59,065 bases of DNA from JBFFXF01 sp041569895 (GTDB lineage Bacteria; Planctomycetota; UBA8108; JACQVS01). The stretch is taken from assembly GCA_041569895.1 (NCBI GenBank), contig JBFFXF010000004.1, forward strand, positions 1 through 59,065, in the 5' to 3' direction. Made by a program: the position numbers and the translations under genes. This document shows, piece by piece, positions 50,849 to 58,180 of the stretch (within the stretch, counting starts at the first letter, position 1; each line of letters opens with the position of its first letter). The notes below the pieces were generated by a model. The model saw only the letters and a program-made list of their open reading frames with translations, searched no databases and was not told the DNA's origin.

Positions 50849-53188
50849 GTGGACGACGACCTCCGCAGACTCCAGAAGCGTACCATCCTCCTCCTCACGG
50901 CGTTGGTCACTGCACCCGTCGGCGTGGCGGCGGTGGCGCTGGTGGCTTCCGGCGCGGTGGGCCTCGCCGTGATCGTGACCGTGTGCGGCGCGGCCATGGC
51001 CGTGGCTTTGCCCCTGGCGGCGGCATTCCGGAGCCGTCTCGCGTCGATCGTCGGCACGCTCATGGATGCCGAGTCCGGCCCGCTGACCGACGACGCCTTG
51101 CAGGCGTCGCCGCGGGACGAGCTCCGCGAGGCCAAGGAGTCCGCCGAGCGGGCGAATCGCGCCAAGAGCGAGTTCCTGGCGCGCATGAGCCACGAGATGC
51201 GAACGCCGCTCAACGGCATTATCGGGATGATGCACCTCCTGCTCGCCTCGCGCCTCGACTCGAAGGCGCGCCGGTACGTCCACCTCGCACGGTCGTCGGC
51301 CGACTCGCTCCTCGAGCTCATCGACGACGTGCTCGACTTCTCGAAAATCGAGGCGGGCAAGCTGGAGCTCGAGAAGCTGCCGTTCGACCTCACGGCGATG
51401 ATCGAGGACGCCGCGGAATCGCTCTCGAAGGCCGCGGCGGAGCGAAAGCTCGAGCTGCTGTGTTCGGTCTCGCCCGATGTCCCCGCCGTCGTGCGGAGCG
51501 ACGAGGGCCGCCTGAAGCAGGTGCTCACCAACCTCATCAGCAACGCGCTCAAGTTCACCGTGGAGGGCGAGGTCGTCGTGCGCGCGAAACGCGCGCGCGT
51601 CGAGGACGGCGCGGTGGTCGTCCGGTTCGAGGTCGAGGACACCGGCTGCGGCATCCCGGCCGACCGGGTCGCCCGGCTCTTCCGGCCGTTCACGCAGGCC
51701 GACAGCTCGACGACGCGCCGGTACGGCGGCACGGGCCTCGGACTCACCATCTGCAGTAGCCTGGTCGACAAGCTCGACGGCGAAATCGGTGTGTCGAGCC
51801 AGGAGGGAAAGGGAACGACATTCTGGTTCGAGGTGCCGCTCGAGGACGCCGGCGCGCCCGCGACGGCCCTGGTCGCCCGTCGCAAGACGGTCGATCTGCG
51901 CACCCGCCGCATCCTCTGCGCCGACGACAACGAGACGCAGATCGAAATCTTCAGGCGACTGCTCGAGTCGTGGCGGCTGCAAGTCGACTTCGTGCGCGAC
52001 GGGGAGCAGTGCCTCAAGACGCTGGTCCGGGCCGGCGGGGGCCGCGAGCCCTTCTCGCTCGTCATCCTCGACTACCGGATGCCCGCGGGCGGTCTCCAGC
52101 TCGTGCGCAAGATCCGCAAGACCCCGGGCATCCACAAGACGCCGATCATCCTGATCACCTCGATCGAGGACATGGTCAGCCAGAAGGCCTTCGAGGAGTA
52201 CGAGATCGCCGGCCACCTCGACAAGCCGGTGCGTGAGTCGGAGCTCCTCGACGCCATCGTCGGCGTGCTGACGGGCAACCCGATCCGACCGGGGAGCTGG
52301 CGCTTTCGCGAGTTCCTGTCCGATCAGGATGAGCTCGGGGAGCCGGACACGACGTTCCGGATCCTTCTCGCCGAGGACCACGAGATCAACCAGATCGTCG
52401 CGGCGGACGTCCTCCGGATGGCCGGGTTCGACTGCGACGTCGTCAGCACGGGACGGGAAGCGCTGTCGTCGGCGAAGACCGGCCAGTACGACCTCGTGCT
52501 GATGGACTGCGACATGCCCGAGATGGACGGCTTCGACGCGGCACGTGCGATCCGCCAATGCGAGGAGCACGCTCCGCTTCGCCACGGCGGCCCGAGACAC
52601 CTCCCCATCGTCGCGCTGACGGCGCACGCCGTGAAGGGCGACCGCGAGCGCTGCCTCGAGGCCGGCATGGACGACTACCTCAGCAAGCCGATCGATCCGT
52701 ACCGGCTGATCGAGACCATCCGCTTCCATCTGCGCGACGTGGACCCGAGCCGCGGCGACAGCAGGACGTCGCGGCCGCAGGACCGCCACGCGTCGCGGCG
52801 GCGGGAGGGGGACGACGATCGACGCGAGCGCTCCCCGGAGGCCATCCACCTCGAGGAACTCCTCGAGCGCTGCCTCGGGAAGGAGTCGCTCGTCCAGCGG
52901 GTCCTCAAGGCGTTCCGGGAATCCGGGCGCCAGCCCCACGACGCGATCGCGGAGGCGCTCGAGGCGGGCGATCTCGAGGCCGCCGCCCGGCTGGCTCATG
53001 GACTGAAGGGATCGGCGGCGAATCTGGCCGCCGAGGGCTTAAGGCAGGCCGCCCTGGCAGTCGAGAAGAGTGCTAGGGCACAGGACGCGAAGGCCGCACG
53101 CGAGGGACTCGAAAGGGTCGGCGAGGAGCTGGACCGGTGTCTCCGGTTCGTCGCCGATACAGCCACACGGGAGACCCCCGCGAGGTGA
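50849..53188 (+). CDS. Membrane hybrid histidine kinase (HK - receiver - receiver - HPt)
   Basis: A 779-residue phosphorelay protein with GTG start at 50849. Two adjacent transmembrane helices (about 12-35 and 38-60) leave no periplasmic sensor. The kinase core has His115 in RMSHEMRTPLNGI, NLISNALKFTVEG, DTGCGIPADRV and GGTGLGLTICSSL. Receiver 1 (about 350-470) is intact (CADDNE, LVILDYRMP, LITS, LDKPV). Receiver 2 (about 505-635) is intact (LAEDHEINQ, VLMDCDMPEMDG, ALTAHA, LSKPID). The HPt domain (about 670-770) has AHGLKGSAANLAA. The layout equals that of the hybrid kinase at 28371 except for its intact first receiver and missing periplasmic domain. Two genes of the same relay follow. Confidence 0.93.
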   Translation: MDDDLRRLQKRTILLLTALVTAPVGVAAVALVASGAVGLAVIVTVCGAAMAVALPLAAAFRSRLASIVGTLMDAESGPLTDDALQASPRDELREAKESAERANRAKSEFLARMSHEMRTPLNGIIGMMHLLLASRLDSKARRYVHLARSSADSLLELIDDVLDFSKIEAGKLELEKLPFDLTAMIEDAAESLSKAAAERKLELLCSVSPDVPAVVRSDEGRLKQVLTNLISNALKFTVEGEVVVRAKRARVEDGAVVVRFEVEDTGCGIPADRVARLFRPFTQADSSTTRRYGGTGLGLTICSSLVDKLDGEIGVSSQEGKGTTFWFEVPLEDAGAPATALVARRKTVDLRTRRILCADDNETQIEIFRRLLESWRLQVDFVRDGEQCLKTLVRAGGGREPFSLVILDYRMPAGGLQLVRKIRKTPGIHKTPIILITSIEDMVSQKAFEEYEIAGHLDKPVRESELLDAIVGVLTGNPIRPGSWRFREFLSDQDELGEPDTTFRILLAEDHEINQIVAADVLRMAGFDCDVVSTGREALSSAKTGQYDLVLMDCDMPEMDGFDAARAIRQCEEHAPLRHGGPRHLPIVALTAHAVKGDRERCLEAGMDDYLSKPIDPYRLIETIRFHLRDVDPSRGDSRTSRPQDRHASRRREGDDDRRERSPEAIHLEELLERCLGKESLVQRVLKAFRESGRQPHDAIAEALEAGDLEAAARLAHGLKGSAANLAAEGLRQAALAVEKSARAQDAKAAREGLERVGEELDRCLRFVADTATRETPAR

Positions 53189-53231
53189 CCATGGCGGCGT
53201 CGCGCGACTTGTCAGGGACAGGCAGGGCCGA

Positions 53232-53831
53232 ATGACTGCGACACAGGACGCCGCGGAGCCCCAGGTCGGAAGGATCCTCATCGTCGATGACAATCCGACC
53301 AACCTCGTCATCCTCGAGGAGCTGCTCGACGAGTTCGAGATCGAGACCGCCGGTGACGGCCTCGAGGCGCTCGAGAAGCTCGAGGCGTTCCGTCCCGATA
53401 TCGTCGTGCTCGACATCATGATGCCGGGCATGGACGGTTACGATGTCTGCAGGCGGATCCGGGCGAATGACACGCTCCGCCTGACGAAGATCATCTTCGT
53501 CTCGGCGAAGGCCATGCTCCAGGAGCGACTCCTCGGCTACGATGCCGGCGGCGACGATTACGTCAGCAAGCCGTTCGACCACAGCGAGCTGCTCGCGAAG
53601 GTCCGCGTCTTCCTGCGCCTCAAGACCGCCGAGGAGTCCGACCTCCTGAAGTCGGAGGTGATCAAGCGATTATGGAGCGAGGCCAGCTCGCGTCTCGAAG
53701 GCATCCTCGGGCTCGCGGAGGAGATCAGCGCGGACGAGTCGCTGTCTCCGGACGCCGCCCGGAGCCGGGCCCAGCGCATCGCGGAATACTGCCGCGGGCT
53801 GATCTCGTCGATTGCGCATGCCGGCACGTGA
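53232..53831 (+). CDS. Response regulator with degenerate kinase helix (no phosphoacceptor His)
   Basis: A 199-residue protein. The receiver domain is complete: Asp19/Asp20, phosphoacceptor Asp61 (IVVLDIMMP), Ser (FVSAKA) and Lys (YVSKPFD). Residues about 135-199 align with the dimerisation helices of the hybrid kinase at 27226 ('SLRRDLFTLLGHETRTPLQGI' there), but the His position is Ser (VIKRLWSEASSRLEGI) and the ATPase domain is missing. It therefore can receive but not generate phosphate, and the leftover helices may dimerise or dock to a kinase. Its end overlaps the following kinase gene, which suggests a fixed 1:1 pairing with that kinase. Confidence 0.88.
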   Translation: MTATQDAAEPQVGRILIVDDNPTNLVILEELLDEFEIETAGDGLEALEKLEAFRPDIVVLDIMMPGMDGYDVCRRIRANDTLRLTKIIFVSAKAMLQERLLGYDAGGDDYVSKPFDHSELLAKVRVFLRLKTAEESDLLKSEVIKRLWSEASSRLEGILGLAEEISADESLSPDAARSRAQRIAEYCRGLISSIAHAGT

Positions 53832-55230
53832 GCTCCTCGCCGGTGTTCTTGCCAGCTCGAGCGGACTGATCGAGATCGCGCTCTGCGTCGGGCTCGCCGC
53901 GCTCGTCGCTTTGCTCGTGTTCAAGCGCAAGCGCTCGCGACGACTCGATGCGACGCTCGTTGTCCCCCAGCGACTCCGTCACGCCCTCGACCTCCTCGCG
54001 GAAGCGCTCGTGCTGCTCGACGAGGACGGACGGATCGTGTTGGCGAACAAGCGGTTCGCCGAGCTGACCGGCCAGGACGAGTCTTCCCTGCTGGGACGCA
54101 GCCCATCCGAGCTGCCCTGGGTGATCGCGGGGTCGGGCGAGCGGGCCGATGCGGACGCGCTTCCGTGGGGCATCGCGCTGCGCGAGGGCAGGGAGGTCCG
54201 CGGCGTCACGCTCGAGCTCAGTCGCACGCCGCAGGACACCAGGAATCTGGTGGCGAGCGGCTCGCCGATCCGCGACGAGCGTGGCGAGGTGCAGGGAGTC
54301 CTCGCGACGTTCGACGACGTCACCGACGTCGAGGAGAAGAATCGCAAGCTCGCCGACATGGTCGAGCTGCTCCAGGAGTCGCGGGACGCGATCCACCGCA
54401 AGAACCAGGAGCTGCTCGCCACGAATCAGTCGATCGAGGCCACGGTCGCCAGGCGCACCGAGGAGCTGCAGAAGGCGAAGGAGGCGGCCGAGGAGGCGAG
54501 TGTCGCGAAGTCGGCGTTCCTCGCGAACATCTCGCACGAGCTTCGGACGCCGATGCACGCCATCCTGAGCTTCTCCGAGTTCGGCCTCAAGAAACTCGGC
54601 GTGGTGCGGGAGGAGAAGATCAGGCACTACTTCTCGACCATCAAGGAGAGCGGCGCGAACCTCCTCGAGCTGCTCAACGAGCTGCTCGACATGTCGAAGC
54701 TCGACGCGGGAAAGATGACGTACGACATGCGGCTCGGCGACCTGCTCGACGCCGTGGAGGCCGTCGTGCTCGAGCTCCGTGGCCTCGCGCAGAAGAAGGA
54801 GCAACGCGTCGACGTCCTCCCGACCACCGTCGACACGACCGGCGTCTTCGACGACTTCCGAATGAAGCAGGTGGTCCGCAACCTGCTGTCGAACGCCATC
54901 AAGTTCACCGGGAAGGGCAAGCGGATCGAGCTGCGATTCGGCGAGGGACAGATCGACGTCGGCGGGCGCCTGGCCGACTCGCTCGAGGTCGCGGTGATCG
55001 ACGAGGGCCCCGGCATCCCGGAGGAGGAGCTGCAGTCGATTTTCGACCCGTTCTCCCAGAGCCGGAGAACCGACACGGGCGCCGGAGGCACCGGACTCGG
55101 ACTGCCGATCTCACGCGAGATCCTCAAGGCCCACGCCGGCTCGCTCACGGTCGCCAACCGACCGGATGGCGGCGCGATCTTCACCTTCGCCATCCCGCGC
55201 GTGAGAGTGGAGGAATTCGTCCGGGACTGA
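53818..55230 (+). CDS. PAS-domain sensor histidine kinase
   Basis: A 470-residue kinase. One N-terminal transmembrane helix (about 12-37) is followed by a PAS domain (about 55-170, ALVLLDEDGRIVLANKRFAELTG), a coiled coil (about 172-235) and the kinase core: His240 in NISHELRTPMHAI, NLLSNAIKFTGKG, DEGPGIPEEEL and GGTGLGLPISREIL. The ATG at 53818 lies inside the end of the previous gene (14-nt overlap); a TTG two codons earlier is possible. There is no receiver or HPt domain, so it should phosphorylate the neighbouring response regulator or feed the hybrid kinase's relay. It ends at repeat locus I. Confidence 0.92.
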   Translation: MPARELLAGVLASSSGLIEIALCVGLAALVALLVFKRKRSRRLDATLVVPQRLRHALDLLAEALVLLDEDGRIVLANKRFAELTGQDESSLLGRSPSELPWVIAGSGERADADALPWGIALREGREVRGVTLELSRTPQDTRNLVASGSPIRDERGEVQGVLATFDDVTDVEEKNRKLADMVELLQESRDAIHRKNQELLATNQSIEATVARRTEELQKAKEAAEEASVAKSAFLANISHELRTPMHAILSFSEFGLKKLGVVREEKIRHYFSTIKESGANLLELLNELLDMSKLDAGKMTYDMRLGDLLDAVEAVVLELRGLAQKKEQRVDVLPTTVDTTGVFDDFRMKQVVRNLLSNAIKFTGKGKRIELRFGEGQIDVGGRLADSLEVAVIDEGPGIPEEELQSIFDPFSQSRRTDTGAGGTGLGLPISREILKAHAGSLTVANRPDGGAIFTFAIPRVRVEEFVRD

Positions 55231-55240
55231 CGGGCAACTC

Positions 55241-55552
55241 GTCCTCGTCCTCGAAGACGTCGAAAGCGCGGACGACGCCCGACGGGGACGGGAACGCAGA
55301 TGACGCAGATTACGCAGATTACGCAGAAAGAAGACCAGGAGTTGTCTGTCTCTGGTCTCTGACCTCGGAATCGGACCTCGGATCTCGGAATCGGCATCGG
55401 AGTCGGGGTCGGAGTCGGAATCGGATCTCGGAGTCGGAATCGGAGTCGGAGTCGGTCTCCGCAGGTCCGGGCCCCGACGTCGGACCCGAGGCCGAGGGCT
55501 TTCGGGCACGGGCACGGGCACGGGCACGGGTACGGGTACGGGAACGGGAACG
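55241..55552. repeat. Composite repeat locus I (forward orientation)
   Basis: The 392-nt gap holds the CGTCCT hexamers (55241-55256), a CGAAAGCGCGG segment, GACGGGGACGGGAACGCAG, GCAGATTAC nonamers (55295-55328), GATCTC-type units (55345-55390), TCGGNN hexamers (55366-55458), a linker with GGCCCCGACGTCGG and CGAGGGCTTTCGGG (55492-55505) and NACGGG hexamers (55504-55552). The outer CGTCCT/CGAAAGCGCGG end recurs inverted at the right end of locus J. I and J bracket the DUF547 gene with their NACGGG ends inward. Confidence 0.88.
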
Positions 55553-55622
55553 TTTGTGACGACCCGAGCGTTTCACTCTCCGTCTTGAATCGACCGACAA
55601 GTCGTGGTAACCGGAGACACCC

Positions 55623-56495
55623 ATGAACACCTCGTACACACTCCTCGTCGCGGCCATCCTCGGCCTGTCGCTGGCGGGCAGTGCCTCCTGCCGCGCCGAT
55701 GAGAACGGAGAAGGCGGGACCAACACCGGTGCCGTCGGCGGGTCGGGAGAGGACGCGGTGGAGAAGCCGGAAGAGGACACGACGGGGCGCTTCGACCACG
55801 GACGCTGGGATCGCCTGCTCGCCCGCCACGTGACGCGGGAAGGCTGGGTCGACTACGCCGGGCTCCGGCGCCGCGACGCGAAGGAGCTCCAGGCGTATCT
55901 CGACGAGCTCGCGCGGGCGGACATCGAGGACCTGCGCGACGACGACGAGCGCAAGGCGTTCTGGATCAACGCGTACAACGCCGTCTGCGTGCGCAAGCTG
56001 CTCGACAACGACATCCCCAAGTCGGTTCCGAAGGCCCTCTTCTTCGGGACCAACATCTTCGAGGAGCGCACGTACACGATCGCCGGCGAGAAGCGCTCGC
56101 TCGACGACATCGAGCACGGCATCCTGCGCCCAAAGTTTCGCGACAACCGCGTGCACGCGGTTCTCGTGTGCGGCGCGAGCAGCTGCCCGCGGCTGCGCAC
56201 GGAGGCCTACGTCGGCAGGAAACTCGACGCGCAGCTCGACGAGGAATGCCGCAGCTGGATCAACGACGAGAAGACGCTCGACGGCGAACGGAAGAACTTC
56301 CTCGACCGACGGCGCGCGACCTTCCACGGCTCGAAGATCTTCTCCTGGTACAAGGAGGACTTCGGCGGCACGGACGCCGGCGTCCTCGAGTTCGTCAAGC
56401 GGTTCATCGACGCGTCCGACCGCGAGTTCATCGAGAAGAACGACGTGCGGGTGAAGTTTCTCGATTACGACTGGACACTGAACCGGCAGAAGTGA
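55623..56495 (+). CDS. DUF547-family exported protein
   Basis: A 290-residue exported protein. GGAG lies 6 nt upstream of the ATG. The signal ends in GSASC (lipobox-like, about residue 19-23), then a Gly/Glu-rich linker of about 30 residues. The DUF547 domain is clear: GWVDYAGLRRRDAKELQAYLDEL, KAFWINAYNAVCVRKLL, SLDDIEHGILRPKF, HAVLVCGASSCPRL, and the closing DRREFIEK- and VKFLDYDWTLN-type pattern. It may use Cys in GASSCP. The function of the family is not established. The gene stands alone, bracketed by inverted repeat loci I and J. Confidence 0.85.
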   Translation: MNTSYTLLVAAILGLSLAGSASCRADENGEGGTNTGAVGGSGEDAVEKPEEDTTGRFDHGRWDRLLARHVTREGWVDYAGLRRRDAKELQAYLDELARADIEDLRDDDERKAFWINAYNAVCVRKLLDNDIPKSVPKALFFGTNIFEERTYTIAGEKRSLDDIEHGILRPKFRDNRVHAVLVCGASSCPRLRTEAYVGRKLDAQLDEECRSWINDEKTLDGERKNFLDRRRATFHGSKIFSWYKEDFGGTDAGVLEFVKRFIDASDREFIEKNDVRVKFLDYDWTLNRQK

Positions 56496-56502
56496 CGGCC
56501 CT

Positions 56503-56995
56503 CACCCGTCCCCGGTCCCGGTCCCATGCCCGGTCCCGAAAGCGCCCGTCGTGATTGACAAAACTCGCTGGACGACGCCAAGACGGTCACGGTCACGGTC
56601 CACGGTCCACGGGTCACGGCCACCGTCCAGGTCAGGGTTGGGCCCGTGCTCGTGCTCCGTATCCGTGTTCCGTCTCCGTTGTCGTCACCGTCGCCGTGCG
56701 ACAGAGAACCGACTCCGATTCCGACACCGACTCCGACACCGACACCGACGCCGAGATCCGACACCGATTCCGATTCCGACTCCGATTCCGACATCAGAGA
56801 ACAGAGATCAGAGAACAGAGGTCAGAGATCCGAGACCAGAGTTCCGAGACAGAGACCGACGGGCGGTCTGATCGCCAATCTGCGTCAATCTGCGTCAATC
56901 TGCGTCAATCTGCGTAATCTGCGTAATCTGCGTTCCCGTCCTCCACGAACATCGGCCGCGCTTTCGTGTTCGAGGACGAGGACGAGGACGAGCAC
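56503..56995. repeat. Composite repeat locus J (full-length type, reverse orientation)
   Basis: Left to right, GGTCCC hexamers (56508-56537), a unique block (56538-56582), ACGGTC units (56583-56620), a second unique block (56620-56712), CCGACN/CCGATT hexamers (56710-56793), CAGAGAT units (56793-56860), AATCTGCGT nonamers (56875-56932), GTTCCCGTCC, CGCGCTTTCG (56958-56967) and GAGGAC hexamers (56971-56993). Both unique blocks are reverse complements of those in locus C: the 45-nt block differs by one T, the roughly 95-nt block by one base and one inserted hexamer. It is the most complete copy in the window. Confidence 0.9.
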
Positions 56996-57170
56996 GAGGC
57001 GGGGTTCGGTTCTCCGCTGGGGAATCTGCGTCATCTGCGGATGTTTCCGCTCTCACTCTGCGCAATCCGTGGACCGCCCTTCATCCGCGCCCGCCGATTC
57101 GCTACACTTCGTGGTGACGGCTCGACGTCGACGCTGACCTCACCCCCAGGGGACGCAACCGCGCGCTGAG

Positions 57171-58142
57171 ATGACGCTTCCGGTGACACCGCAGCCAGGG
57201 ACGCTCACCACGCCTCCGGTCATGACTCCGTCCGGGCGGCCCGCGCGGGCGCCGGAGGGCGATCCGCGGTGGCCGCGGCAGGTCATGGCCACCTTCCTGG
57301 TGGTGCTCGCGTGCGGAGCCGGCTGCGGACTCCGGGCGCAGCTGGCGCGCTCCGCCGGGTCGGCGCTGGTCGCCGATCTCGGGGATGCGGTCCGGCGGCA
57401 GTCCGACCCGCAGCTGGTGCGCGACGGGCTCCCGTCCTTCATGCTGATCCTCGACACGCTGGTGCTCTCCAACCCGGACGACCCCGCGGTGCTGCGGCAG
57501 GCGGTGGAGACGTACGTCCTCTACGCCCAGGCGTTCCTCTCCGAGGAAGAGGAAAGGCGCGCCGTCGCCCTGATGGAGCGGGCCCGTGACATGGGAGTCC
57601 TGCTGCTCTGCCGGCGCGAGTTCTTCGCGCGCGCGCTCGAGCTTCCGATCGACGAGTTCATCGCCGCGCTCGAGGAGTTCGATGGCGACGACGTGCCCGA
57701 CCTGCGGGCGGCCGTCTCCGCGTGGCTCGGCTGGATCGTCGCGGCGGGCGGCGACTCGATGGCGGCCCTCGCGGAGCTGCCACGCGCGCTCGCGTGCGTC
57801 GAGCGCCTGCTGGCGCTGGAGGACGGCCACGGCGACGGGAGGTCACACCTCATCTTCGCGATCTTCTTCGCCGTGCAGCCGCGAGGCGCGGGCCAGGACC
57901 TCGAGCGCAGCCGCGAGCTGTTCGAGACAGCGGTTCGCCTGGCCGGGCCGAGAGACCTGATGCCGAGCGTCATCTACGCGGAGCACTACGGCAAGGCGAC
58001 ACTCGACGCGGAATTCTTCGAACGCACGCTGAGGTCGGTGCTCGAGATCGACCCCGCGAGCGCCCCCGAGAACCGCCTCATCAACGAGCTCGCCCACGAG
58101 CGGGCCAGGCGGCTCCTCGCGCGCAAGGACGACATATTCTGA
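57171..58142 (+). CDS. TRAP-transporter-associated lipoprotein, TatT family
   Basis: A protein of up to 323 residues. The hydrophobic core and lipobox-like CGAGC come at about residues 40-52, so an internal start at 57222 or 57285 is possible; 57285 has GGCAGG nearby but leaves no basic n-region. The mature part is all helical and TPR-like (VLRQAVETYVLYAQAFLSEEEERRAVALMERARDMG, ELPIDEFIAALEEFDGDDV, YAEHYGKATLDAEFFERTLRSVLEIDP), matching the TatT component that docks with TRAP binding proteins. It is followed after 38 nt by the binding-protein gene, so they form one locus; the membrane subunits should lie to the right of the window. Confidence 0.8.
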   Translation: MTLPVTPQPGTLTTPPVMTPSGRPARAPEGDPRWPRQVMATFLVVLACGAGCGLRAQLARSAGSALVADLGDAVRRQSDPQLVRDGLPSFMLILDTLVLSNPDDPAVLRQAVETYVLYAQAFLSEEEERRAVALMERARDMGVLLLCRREFFARALELPIDEFIAALEEFDGDDVPDLRAAVSAWLGWIVAAGGDSMAALAELPRALACVERLLALEDGHGDGRSHLIFAIFFAVQPRGAGQDLERSRELFETAVRLAGPRDLMPSVIYAEHYGKATLDAEFFERTLRSVLEIDPASAPENRLINELAHERARRLLARKDDIF

Positions 58143-58180
58143 GAGCCGAGATTCCGAGACTGCGAACTCCCGGAGGAACC

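Noticed and set aside
49454..52999. An 1181-codon minus-strand frame covering the amidohydrolase and the antisense of the hybrid kinase
   Set aside because: Only the part below 50659 has family motifs; the rest is antisense to a well-supported kinase gene and is an effect of high GC content.
56875..56932. Possible CRISPR-like array (AATCTGCGT units)
   Set aside because: Units of 9-10 nt lie head to tail with no spacers and no cas genes nearby; it is a simple tandem module of the composite repeat.
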